Below are positions 1 through 7,310 of a stretch of DNA of 64,000 nt, piece by piece. The position numbers and the translations under genes were made by a program. This stretch comes from Hippopus hippopus (taxonomy: Eukaryota; Mollusca; Bivalvia; Cardiida; Cardiidae), in contig OX328099.1 in the NCBI GenBank assembly GCA_946811185.2, forward strand, positions 39,047,299 to 39,111,298, in the 5' to 3' direction. The notes beneath the pieces are model-generated. The model did not search any database, was not told the DNA's origin, and was given only the letters and a program-made list of their open reading frames with translations. Position 1 is the first letter of the stretch. Each line of letters starts with the position of its first letter.

Positions 1-52
1 ATAGCCGATAGGGTAGGCCAAAGATGAGACCAGGTCGTAAATGAAGAACTGC

Positions 53-288
53 TTAACCCTTTACAGCATAAACTCGTGTTTTGAAGACCTTGAAGATGAA
101 GACTTTTGCAAACACTGTGGGAGACGGAGAAAATGCTGGTGGCCAGCATTTGTCTATTTTCCCACAATGTTTTCAGACCCTTCAAAGATAAATTCTGTCA
201 TTTGGATCATATCTAGTGTGTTGTCTGCGAGTGCTTTCGATGTGGGTTCACAAGTCTTTTTTTTTTTTTCGCCTGGTAAAGATACTAA
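53..288. repeat. MITE-A copy left of the Polinton (partly decayed)
   Basis: It opens TTAACCCTTTAC, has the core GAAAATGCTGG...CCAGCATTT, and ends in a remnant TGGTAAAG. Family description: see the entry at 36003. Confidence 0.7.
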
Positions 289-403
289 AGATTCAAACTA
301 TTCATTCATTATTTATTTCTACTGAGAGATTTTAAAGTGAGTATCCAACCAGTTTCGTTCCGCAAATTTCGATAAAATCTTGACAAATTGAGATATTCTT
401 ATT

Positions 404-409
404 TACGTT
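404..409. repeat. Left target-site duplication of the Polinton (TACGTT)
   Basis: TACGTT lies immediately before the AG that opens the left terminal inverted repeat. The same six bases follow the right TIR at 18228-18233. A 6-bp duplication is the signature of Polinton integration, so both ends of the insertion are intact. Confidence 0.93.
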
Positions 410-884
410 AGTAGGTTAGTATTTGTCTAATCTAGCTTTTTTAATTTTCCGATTAAATTTTTAAGATTTTTAAGTTTTTTTGATTAAAATTTCTTTGTCT
501 AATCTAGCTTTTTTAATTTTCCGATTAAATTTTTAAGATTTTTAAGTTTTTTTGATTAAAATTTCTTATAAAAATAAACCAATTTGCCCAATTTGCCCAT
601 AAGATTTTTGTATAAAATCTATTTCCTCATAATTCTAAAGAAAATAAATTTCATTATCCCACTAACCAACGCATCGATTAACAACGGTGTCCACTAACCA
701 ACGCATGAACTAATATATATCATGGCCCCCATGTGTCAACGCAAGATAAGTCTATGCATGAGGGACTAACCTAATTACTATAATCATTTTACATAAATTC
801 AAAAATAAATTAATGGATAAAATTTTTTGAATTTCTTAAATTTTAAGCTATAAAATAATTCAAGATGGAGTCATTAAAGGAGTT
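410..884 (+). repeat. Left terminal inverted repeat of the Polinton
   Basis: Positions 410-864 match the reverse complement of 17773-18227 with the same length and very few mismatches. The similarity runs on through the first 20 bases of the 865 gene. Landmarks shared by both copies are two 72-bp direct repeats near the tip, a doubled CACTAACCAACGCAT motif (about 661-709), and a TATAAAATAATTCAAG leader in front of an ATG. The TIR therefore carries a promoter and the start of a gene at each end. Confidence 0.93.
422..565. repeat. Two tandem 72-bp repeats inside the left TIR
   Basis: The block beginning TTTGTCTAATCTAGC at 422 repeats from 494 with the same sequence. The mirror image of this pair lies in the right TIR at about 18072-18215. 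Repeated subterminal blocks are a plausible recognition site for integrase or terminal protein (inference). Confidence 0.85.
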
Positions 885-1740
885 AAACTTACATACAAAT
901 GAAGTTTTTTATGATGTATTTGATACAATGCCGCCTAAAGCAAAAGTACTAAATTGGCTTACCTCTGATGAATTACAAAACTTAGAAGAGCATATTGAAA
1001 ATAAATATAATGAAATACCTATTTACAAAATTCCAGGTCAAGAAGGAAGAAAAGTATATTTTCCAAATATTCACCATAATGAGTATCACATCGCTTTGGA
1101 AAAAGCAGCAGCTGTTATATATTATTGTTTTAGTAAAGAAATAGAGCAATATACTGAAAATAGGTCATCTATATGGGTTGGTCTTTATGATAATAAAAAC
1201 GAACAAAGAAAAAGAGTTGGTTCTTACTGGTTTTATATTAGATTAAATAGTGAAAAATTTTTAATTCCTTATCTAAATAAAGTAAGCTCTTGTAGAGAAC
1301 ATGATTTTGAACTTAACCTTGAAATAACAGCAGGATCTAAAAGGAATTTAGAAGATTCCAACCATCTTTCACCTTGTATAGAATTTGGTGATACATTTGA
1401 TTGTTTATATGGAGACCCTGATGTAAATGAAGCATTAAATGAAATAGATGAATTAATGAAAAATGTAACACTATCTAATTATGATAGAAGTAATAGAGAG
1501 GACGCTACGCTCGTTAAAATTACTAGCCCATCAGGTAAAATAACTTTTATTAATGGAAGTGACTTTGATAATTCTTTTTTTGTCATAAGAGATAAAGAAT
1601 ATTATAGTATAGATTTCTTAAAACCTAAAAACAAAAAAATATTTCCAGAAAATAAACCTAATATAGCATTTAGTTGTAGAGATTTATGTATATGTGGTAA
1701 ATGTGATGGAATGTCTAGCTTAAACATATGTCCCATATGA
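865..1740 (+). CDS. TIR-adjacent Polinton protein of unknown function (291 aa)
   Basis: I do not recognise this protein. It starts inside the left TIR, behind TATAAAATAATTCAAG, and its first seven codons (MESLKEL) resemble those of the two helical proteins at the right end. After that the sequences diverge, so the N-terminus and promoter come from the TIR while the body is unique. The middle is mixed alpha/beta with aromatic-rich stretches. The last about 25 residues are cysteine-rich (CRDLCICGKC then CPI), which suggests a small metal-binding tail. No signal peptide or membrane segment is seen. The gene is followed after 58 bases by the RING-finger gene on the same strand. Such TIR-proximal genes are often lineage-specific accessory or host-interaction genes (inference). 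Confidence 0.8.
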   Translation: MESLKELNLHTNEVFYDVFDTMPPKAKVLNWLTSDELQNLEEHIENKYNEIPIYKIPGQEGRKVYFPNIHHNEYHIALEKAAAVIYYCFSKEIEQYTENRSSIWVGLYDNKNEQRKRVGSYWFYIRLNSEKFLIPYLNKVSSCREHDFELNLEITAGSKRNLEDSNHLSPCIEFGDTFDCLYGDPDVNEALNEIDELMKNVTLSNYDRSNREDATLVKITSPSGKITFINGSDFDNSFFVIRDKEYYSIDFLKPKNKKIFPENKPNIAFSCRDLCICGKCDGMSSLNICPI

Positions 1741-1798
1741 AGAACAGTGAAAAAAATTTTTGAATTTAATAATATTTTTATATAAAATAATTAAAAAA

Positions 1799-2527
1799 AT
1801 GAACGATCAACCAATAAATACTGATTTTCTAACTAATATAGAAATAAATCCTGTGACTAAACACTATGAGGTAAAAAAAGAATTTCCAATTAGCTCTATA
1901 CGTAATGTTTTACTAAAATATAAAGGTCTTTTTTACCATGTTTATAGCAAGCATTTACCACTTAATGATTGGGATTATCATGATACAGGCCCGGATAACG
2001 CTGTTTCAATGTATATAATAATAAGTACAAATATAAGAAGAATTAACGCGTTTAAGTTTAACATTTATAATGAAGATCATGAATTAGAAGAAAAATTAGA
2101 TAAAACAATAAATGATATTCAATATTTTAATAATAATGGTGATATAGATCCAAACCAAGAAAAAGTAACTTTAATAGAAATATATGCATATGCAAATTAT
2201 GTTAGTGCCTCTGATGAAGCTAGAATAGTAAACTCATATATAGATATGGAGGAGTATATAACAAATAGGAGAAGAATAGTTATGGACTTACTAAATAATC
2301 ATAATGAATCTGATTCTGAACCTGAAGAACAAGAAGAAACTATTACAGTTATAAATAACGCTCCAAAAACATTTTACTCAGAATCTTGCATTGTATGTGG
2401 CGAAGTTAAACCTAACGTGTTATATTGTAATTGTGGTCATGTACCAATATGTGAAAACTGTAATAAACTAGCAACTAATTCATGTCCTATGTGTAGAACA
2501 GTATCAATAATTAAAAGATTTTTGTAA
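1799..2527 (+). CDS. RING-HC finger protein, probable E3 ubiquitin ligase (242 aa)
   Basis: The open frame reaches back to an ATG at 1760. I prefer 1799 because TATAAAATAATTAAAAAA directly precedes it, as for other genes of this element. The first about 190 residues have no recognised domain and end in an acidic Glu-rich linker. The C-terminal about 45 residues form a RING: CIVC, then YCNCGH, ICENC and CPMCR, giving a C3HC4-type cysteine/histidine ladder. The spacing is short between the second and third pairs, as in the terminal RINGs of IAP and related ligases. The last residues after the RING are hydrophobic, also common in dimerising RINGs. The role is inferred: ubiquitin ligase activity aimed at host proteins, possibly antiviral or apoptotic factors. 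This is an accessory gene, not part of the Polinton core. Confidence 0.82.
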   Translation: MNDQPINTDFLTNIEINPVTKHYEVKKEFPISSIRNVLLKYKGLFYHVYSKHLPLNDWDYHDTGPDNAVSMYIIISTNIRRINAFKFNIYNEDHELEEKLDKTINDIQYFNNNGDIDPNQEKVTLIEIYAYANYVSASDEARIVNSYIDMEEYITNRRRIVMDLLNNHNESDSEPEEQEETITVINNAPKTFYSESCIVCGEVKPNVLYCNCGHVPICENCNKLATNSCPMCRTVSIIKRFL

Positions 2528-2590
2528 AAAATCTTTAAAAAATGACTAAATAAATATATAATATATTTTTTTATAATATATTATATATAT
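2528..2590. terminator. AT-rich palindromic intergenic region between convergent genes
   Basis: The 63 bases between the RING gene (+) and the fibre gene (-) are almost pure A/T and contain the inverted repeat ATAATATATT...AATATATTAT plus AATAAATA. A shared transcription end for the two convergent genes is likely (inference). Confidence 0.45.
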
Positions 2591-3805
2591 CTACAAGTCT
2601 ATTTCTATCAAAATAGATATGTAACCGTGTGTTACTTCACGATTATCTGTTCTCGAAATAAAGTTTATTATGTCGCATTTATTTACCTCCAACGCCTTTG
2701 GGAAAGTCGTACAGCTACAAATTTCACGCGCTTTTTTAATAATAGAGTAATCAACCTGTTCATTTCCGTTTACCGTTATATTAACTTTTACCTCTTCTGG
2801 TACATTACGGTCCCTTTTAACGATTGTTAAACTTCCACTTATAATTCTACCTGGCACATTCATACAATAACCCCCTAAACCGTGTCTTTTACCTGAATTA
2901 CCATTACCGAATGAAAACTCATAATTACCGTTTAAAATTGATCCCTGTTCTTCAGCCCACACAGTTATAACAGGTTTTGGTTTATATGCTCTGAAGAAAC
3001 GCTCCATATATTCTCTAGTGACAGCATCTTTTTCATTTCTTGGGTCCGCTATATTATATATTCTTAAATTATTCATATCAATATTTTGGTTCACTGATAG
3101 TTCTCCATTCGCTTTCATTGAGAAAGATTTATACATAGCACCTTGACCACCTCTAATATTTTTAACGAGGTCATCAACATAACCTTTAGTGGTAACCGCA
3201 TCTTGGGATATGGGGTTTGATAATCCAGTAATCTGGTTACCATTCATATCTATTCCACCATCTATTGAATAGGACCCATCTTGTTTTCTCGTTAAAGCTT
3301 TTTCACCTGCGGTAGCTGCCTCAATACTAGTATCCACATAAAACTTATTAGAGGCTTGGTCGTGTCTCGTGGGGGTTCCGAGATTGTTAATTACTCTTCC
3401 TCCCATTGAGATTGCATCATCTGCCTCGTACCACCTCACGTCTTTATAAACAAAGGCTCTATCAACATTATCCACATAATTTTTAGTAGCAGCTTCACCC
3501 GGTTCTTTTGGGTCCTTAACATTTCTTATAGGATTAAAACCCATATTTAAATATCCAGTAAAGTGGTATCCTCCGTTTTCATTCAACAACCCTGAGTTGA
3601 CGTCAACATAATCCTTAGTTGCAACATCATGAGAATTTACTGGGTTACTAACCCTCGTTAATGTATTACCGTTCATGTCTATGGAACCGGTAACAACAGT
3701 TGTTCCATCTTTACGTAAAAAAACATTATTTATGTAAGCGAGCGACACACCATCACCGCTTGTTTCACCATCATCTTTCATTCTTCCAAATTTGTCAACA
3801 GGCAT
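2591..3805 (-). CDS. Fibre-like repeat protein, probable virion attachment fibre (404 aa)
   Basis: The N-terminal about 285 residues contain five copies of a unit of about 40 residues. Its pattern is I-D-M-(G/N)-x-x-x-I-x-x-(L/V)-x-(D/N)-P-x4-D-A-(V/A)-T-K-x-Y-V-(D/E), seen for example in GSIDMNGNTL...DVATKDYVD. Such repeats are known from phage tail and head fibres and from fibre-like proteins of animal Polintons, where they form trimeric beta or coiled shafts. A unique C-terminal region of about 115 residues, predicted beta-rich, would be the knob. No signal peptide is present. The start is set by TATATATAAAAA touching the ATG. Its 5' end lies 12 bases from the stop of the protease gene, so the two could share a leftward transcript. 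The role as a receptor-binding fibre is inferred from architecture and position. Confidence 0.82.
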   Translation of the reverse strand: MPVDKFGRMKDDGETSGDGVSLAYINNVFLRKDGTTVVTGSIDMNGNTLTRVSNPVNSHDVATKDYVDVNSGLLNENGGYHFTGYLNMGFNPIRNVKDPKEPGEAATKNYVDNVDRAFVYKDVRWYEADDAISMGGRVINNLGTPTRHDQASNKFYVDTSIEAATAGEKALTRKQDGSYSIDGGIDMNGNQITGLSNPISQDAVTTKGYVDDLVKNIRGGQGAMYKSFSMKANGELSVNQNIDMNNLRIYNIADPRNEKDAVTREYMERFFRAYKPKPVITVWAEEQGSILNGNYEFSFGNGNSGKRHGLGGYCMNVPGRIISGSLTIVKRDRNVPEEVKVNITVNGNEQVDYSIIKKAREICSCTTFPKALEVNKCDIINFISRTDNREVTHGYISILIEIDL

Positions 3806-3817
3806 TTTTTATATATA

Positions 3818-4234
3818 CTAAAAAAGTTTATTTAAAACATTTTGAAACTGCTTACCTCTAGATAACTCTTTTAGAATGTATAAACATAAATGACCGCAAA
3901 ATACTTGCCCAGCTTGTTGTAATTGGTCAGTATTGTACTGTATTGGACTTTTTAAATAATCTCGAATTTCAATAGGCGGTTGTATACCATAACTATCAAA
4001 ATAAATTTTAGTTTTACCATTTTTATACCAAGCGACCCAATGTGTACCAGGTCCATCACTTTTATCAAAGTTTACTATACCACATTCTTTTTTACTCGGT
4101 TTTCTCGGTAGTGAGTCTAGTAAAAAAACTCCTCTAAAATAAGGAATCTTTAATTTTTTAACGGCCCCCTCTAATTCGAAATTGTTCAGCGGTTTATTCG
4201 GTAAAATTACGTTTTCAATCGAAATATTTGTCAT
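3818..4234 (-). CDS. PRO: Adenain-like cysteine protease (138 aa)
   Basis: This is the capsid maturation protease of Polintons, related to adenovirus protease and Ulp1/SUMO proteases. The catalytic residues can be placed by eye: His65 in GTHWVAW, Asp80 in YFDSYG, a Gln just upstream in the DQLQQAGQ stretch, and Cys113 in CGHLC. The order His-Asp-Gln-Cys and the motif context match adenain. The length of 138 aa is short but complete for Polinton proteases. TATAAAAAAA directly precedes the ATG, and the stop codon of the integrase lies 11 bases upstream. The expected role is to cleave capsid and core precursor proteins during virion assembly. No lesion is seen. Confidence 0.9.
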   Translation of the reverse strand: MTNISIENVILPNKPLNNFELEGAVKKLKIPYFRGVFLLDSLPRKPSKKECGIVNFDKSDGPGTHWVAWYKNGKTKIYFDSYGIQPPIEIRDYLKSPIQYNTDQLQQAGQVFCGHLCLYILKELSRGKQFQNVLNKLF

Positions 4235-4245
4235 TTTTTTTATAG

Positions 4246-5154
4246 TTAAATATTTCTAATATCTTTATTGTCAACCCACGAATTAAATTCATCGGGATAA
4301 CCTTTCCACTTTACGAGAGATTTCTTTTTTCCTTTTTTAATAACCTTTTCTATCCTATACACCTCTTGACTGGTTTTCTGCAGTTCAGGTTCATAAAAGG
4401 TACCTTGTATTTCTTCTCCATTAAAATCTTTAATTTTATATGTTACAGGTGATGTAAGTTTTACTTCAGAAACTGTAAAAACCTCCTCAGTCCATCTTGT
4501 TGTATAACCTTTCTCAAAAGTCTTTTTCTTTTTAGTTATCCTTACTTTGTCTCCAACAGAGAAATTAGGATTAGAGTCTCTTATTTCAAGATTATCAGGG
4601 TAAAGATTTCTCCAAACTCTCGTTTCATTTTCTTTTTTACTAGCGTCTACCGGAGTCATCTTAATAGATGAATGCCTCGTGTTATTATATTCTTTAACTA
4701 AATCCGGTAGCACATTAATGTAAACGTTTGTAGAGTTAGCGGAAAAATACTTCCACATTTTTTCTTTCATTGTTCTAATCCATCTCTCAACCACACTAGA
4801 TTTTTCCTCATTTTCGGTAGAATATAATTCAACCAAGTCTTTTACATCTTTGTTATAAAACTCTTTACCCTTATCTACCCACATTTTTTCAGGTTTTCTC
4901 TCCTTAAAAATACTTTTTAATGCTATAGCAACAGATTTTCCTGTTTTATCTTTTAATGGCACCAGATATCCATATTTAGAAAAGATATCAATGACAGCGA
5001 GAAGGTATTTAACACCACGATTAAGCTTAGAAAATGCTTGCATGTCTACTAAATCCGCAGCCCATATCCTATCTATACCGTTTACTCTAACTCTCCTTTT
5101 CTTAAAATTTCTTTTTACGGGTTTATATAATTCTTCCGCTAAATTTTTTTTTTT
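4246..5154 (-). CDS. INT: RVE-type integrase with C-terminal chromodomain, 5' part out of frame
   Basis: The retroviral-type integrase core is clear. The frame has the WAAD motif (first Asp, bases 5053-5055), Asp57 in WVDKGKEF and Glu86 in SSVVERW, counting from the Met at 5043. The second-to-third acidic spacing is 28 residues, shorter than the canonical 35. A beta-rich linker is followed by a chromodomain (about residues 228-263: YRIEKVI, VKWKGYP, NSWV), which in other elements guides integration to marked chromatin. The first Met at 5043 lies downstream of the first catalytic Asp, so that start would make a dead enzyme. The frame stays open upstream to an A11 run (5144-5154), where it meets the PLA2-like frame with a -1 offset. 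No upstream zinc-binding HHCC domain is visible in this frame. It is either a fusion expressed by slippage or a gene broken by an indel. Confidence 0.88.
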   Translation of the reverse strand, partial: KKKNLAEELYKPVKRNFKKRRVRVNGIDRIWAADLVDMQAFSKLNRGVKYLLAVIDIFSKYGYLVPLKDKTGKSVAIALKSIFKERKPEKMWVDKGKEFYNKDVKDLVELYSTENEEKSSVVERWIRTMKEKMWKYFSANSTNVYINVLPDLVKEYNNTRHSSIKMTPVDASKKENETRVWRNLYPDNLEIRDSNPNFSVGDKVRITKKKKTFEKGYTTRWTEEVFTVSEVKLTSPVTYKIKDFNGEEIQGTFYEPELQKTSQEVYRIEKVIKKGKKKSLVKWKGYPDEFNSWVDNKDIRNI

Positions 5155-5447
5155 ACTCCCATTCCAAATTTCATTTTAGTTCCAATGAGTCTACTTACCA
5201 AGCCTCTTTCCATTTTTTCTCTAATACTAGGATTGTAAATCCCTTCTAACTCTGTTAACATATTCTTATCACACACTGCGTTTCTTGTAGCAGTATCATT
5301 GTGTTGAAGATAGCAAACATCATGATTATAAGCGGCTTTATCAACACGGTTTATTGGTTTACTCCATTCCTTCGGTGTTAAATCTGGATTGAGTCTTTTA
5401 TTTAGTTTGGTACCTGGCCCCGTAAAGTTGTGTCCTGGTAGATGCAT
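5139..5447 (-). CDS. Phospholipase A2-like domain protein (102 aa from first Met)
   Basis: The motifs are those of the secreted/viral PLA2 fold: a calcium-loop-like FTGPGT, the catalytic-type HDVCY (His-Asp pair), and a downstream Asp in a helical CDKNML stretch. The same combination occurs in parvovirus VP1 and in proteins of some Polintons and adintoviruses, where PLA2 activity helps the particle leave the endosome. The frame is open upstream of this Met to an A10 run (5498-5507), where it meets the zinc-ribbon frame with a -1 offset. Downstream it ends 12-15 bases past an A11 run, where the integrase frame takes over with another -1 offset. The ATG at 5447 has no TATAAAA, unlike its neighbours, which suggests that it is not an independent gene. 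I infer one ancestral zinc-ribbon/PLA2-like/integrase reading unit. Confidence 0.72.
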   Translation of the reverse strand: MHLPGHNFTGPGTKLNKRLNPDLTPKEWSKPINRVDKAAYNHDVCYLQHNDTATRNAVCDKNMLTELEGIYNPSIREKMERGLVSRLIGTKMKFGMGVKKKI

Positions 5448-5476
5448 TTCAACGGGTAAATTATTTATAAATTTGT

Positions 5477-5632
5477 TTAATATACTACTCCCGGTGGTTT
5501 TTTTTTTATAAATTGTGATTTAGTTATTCCACAAATAACACATTTCCCCTGCATCATATTTCTTCCATTTTTAGAAACAGAATATTTTATATTATTCGTA
5601 TCTGTATGTTTTTTACATTTAACGCAATACAT
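5477..5632 (-). CDS. Small zinc-ribbon protein or N-terminal zinc ribbon of a larger product (51 aa)
   Basis: The first 36 codons hold two CxxC knuckles: CVKC at residues 3-6 and CVIC at 31-34, with a basic KNGRNMMQGKC segment between them, typical of short viral zinc ribbons. The ATG is preceded by TATATATAAAACAAG. The frame closes soon after an A10 run, beyond which the PLA2-like frame is open with a -1 offset. This ORF is too short for most ORF cut-offs. It faces the ATPase gene across a 40-bp divergent promoter. Nucleic-acid binding is inferred. It could act alone or as the start of a fusion expressed by slippage. Confidence 0.7.
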   Translation of the reverse strand: MYCVKCKKHTDTNNIKYSVSKNGRNMMQGKCVICGITKSQFIKKKPPGVVY

Positions 5633-5672
5633 CTTGTTTTATATATAAAAAATAAAAGTATTTAAATAAAAA
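5633..5672. promoter_or_regulatory. 40-bp divergent promoter between zinc-ribbon and ATPase genes
   Basis: Both gene blocks of the element start here. The 40 bases contain TATATATAAAA on the + strand, and the overlapping TATATATAAAAC on the - strand reads toward the zinc ribbon. The central TATATATA is shared. The ATPase ATG additionally has TTTAAATAAAAA directly before it. Confidence 0.65.
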
Positions 5673-6488
5673 ATGGATATTATGAACATATCATGGAATG
5701 AAGTAGTATCAAAGAGATTTAATCATCCCCTTTTACCGAGGAGTATTAGGGGTTTAATTATAGGTAAATCAGGATGTGGTAAAACTACTTTATTGTTAAA
5801 CCTTTTACTAAGACCGGGATGGCTTGACTATAACGATTTAAATGTTTTTGGAAAAAGTCTTTTTCAACCGGAATACAAAATACTAAAAAAAGCTTTTGAA
5901 GAAAAACTACCAAAAGAATGTATCTTAAGATTGTTTAACATGCGTAATGAGATACAAGAAACAGACGCTTCACCAACAGTTTTAGTTGAAGAATGGGCTA
6001 AAACGATTAAAGACAAATCGGATATAAATTGCAACTTCTTTGAAAATGCTAGTGATGTACCTGACCCGAGAGAGTTAAACTCAGGAAATAAAAATTTAAT
6101 GATTTTCGATGATTTACTTTTAGAAAAGCAAAATAAATGTGAGTGTTACTACATTCGAGGAAGACATAGTAATGTTGACTGCTTTTACCTCTCACAGAAT
6201 TATTTTAAGCTACCAAGGCAAACTATTAGAGAAAACGCTAATTTTATTTGTATTTTCACACAAGACGGAAAAAACATTAATCATATTTATAGCGACCATG
6301 TAGGTGAAGATATGCCTAAGGATGAGTTTAGAAAGTTTTGTAAAAAGGCATGGGAAAGACCACATGGTTTTGCTGCCATTGACTTAACCAGTGGAAAATA
6401 TAATGGAAAGTATAGAAGCGGTTTTGATGATTTTTACTTGCCTGGAATAGTAGAAGAAAAAAACAAAAAGTTGTACACACCTAAATAA
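5673..6488 (+). CDS. ATP: Genome-packaging ATPase, FtsK/HerA superfamily (271 aa)
   Basis: This is the DNA-packaging motor of Polintons and related adenovirus-like and NCLDV-like viruses. Walker A is GKSGCGKTT (residues 31-39). Walker B is LMIFDD with acidic Asp146 and Asp147. A downstream polar stretch (FYLSQNYFKLPR) matches the sensor region of this family. The protein starts with a short N-terminal arm that recalls A32-like packaging ATPases. Its length is normal and no lesion is visible. It is the first gene of the rightward structural block. The product would sit at one capsid vertex and pump DNA in with ATP hydrolysis. Confidence 0.92.
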   Translation: MDIMNISWNEVVSKRFNHPLLPRSIRGLIIGKSGCGKTTLLLNLLLRPGWLDYNDLNVFGKSLFQPEYKILKKAFEEKLPKECILRLFNMRNEIQETDASPTVLVEEWAKTIKDKSDINCNFFENASDVPDPRELNSGNKNLMIFDDLLLEKQNKCECYYIRGRHSNVDCFYLSQNYFKLPRQTIRENANFICIFTQDGKNINHIYSDHVGEDMPKDEFRKFCKKAWERPHGFAAIDLTSGKYNGKYRSGFDDFYLPGIVEEKNKKLYTPK

Positions 6489-6508
6489 TATTTTCACTTT
6501 ATAAAAAA

Positions 6509-7282
6509 ATGGAAAAACTTTTAGAACAAATTGTAAAAAATACGAGCAACAAAACATCATTTCAAATCATAGTAAGCGACAACAAAACAAGTTTTAGAAC
6601 AAGGTTTAATCCTCCAATTCAACTGGAAAAGGATAAAGTATATGAAATAGCTATGGTAAACCTTGAAACTTACTACTCTTTTCCAAACATTGATGAAACG
6701 AACAACACATTCGTTTATTCTCCAGACAATGGCACCACATGGAATAAAATAAAAATACCTGAAGGAAGTTATGACCTCGTTGACATTAATGATACGATTC
6801 GTCAGGAAATGAGAAAAAATGGTCATTACGATAGAGTTAATGAAGAGTATCCTATTAACTTTTCTGCGAACACTAATACCCTAAAGTCTGTTCTTATTAT
6901 TGATGATGATTATCAAGTAGATTTTAATCAACCAGGTTCCATCGCTAAAGTATTAGGTTTTACTCGAGCTAAATATTCGCAAGGATTTCATGAGTCAGAG
7001 AATGTAGTGAACATTCTTAGCATAAATAGTTTGCTCGTTAACATAGATATTATTTCAGGAAGTTACGTTAATGGTTCAACAAAAAATACTATTTACTCTT
7101 TTTTCCCAGATGTTGCACCTGGATATAAAATAATTGAGTCACCAGTTAATTTAGTATACTTACCAATAACGTTAGATGAAATACATAGCCTAAATGTAAA
7201 TATTACGGACCAAGATGGTAATTTACTAAATCTTAGAGGTGAAAATTTAACGATTAGGTTTCATATTAGAGAAGCGAGATGA
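6509..7282 (+). CDS. Penton-like minor capsid protein, single jelly roll (257 aa)
   Basis: The N-terminal part has the conserved pattern of Polinton and adintovirus penton proteins: FNPPIQLEKDKVYEIAMVNL, then FPNI, a short NNTFVYS strand, and IPEGSYDLVDIN. The rest alternates short hydrophobic strands with turns, as expected of a single jelly roll. A conserved-looking PVNLVYLPI strand lies near the C-terminus. The position between ATPase and core protein is the usual one. The start follows TTATAAAAAA with no gap. Five copies would close each capsid vertex (family knowledge). The assignment rests on sequence pattern and order and was not checked against a structure. Confidence 0.8.
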   Translation: MEKLLEQIVKNTSNKTSFQIIVSDNKTSFRTRFNPPIQLEKDKVYEIAMVNLETYYSFPNIDETNNTFVYSPDNGTTWNKIKIPEGSYDLVDINDTIRQEMRKNGHYDRVNEEYPINFSANTNTLKSVLIIDDDYQVDFNQPGSIAKVLGFTRAKYSQGFHESENVVNILSINSLLVNIDIISGSYVNGSTKNTIYSFFPDVAPGYKIIESPVNLVYLPITLDEIHSLNVNITDQDGNLLNLRGENLTIRFHIREAR

Positions 7283-7310
7283 GCTAAATAAAAAAATACT
7301 CGTATATAAA

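Noticed and set aside
41..325. 94-aa ORF at the left edge
   Set aside because: It reads through a MITE-A copy and a T-rich tract; no motif.
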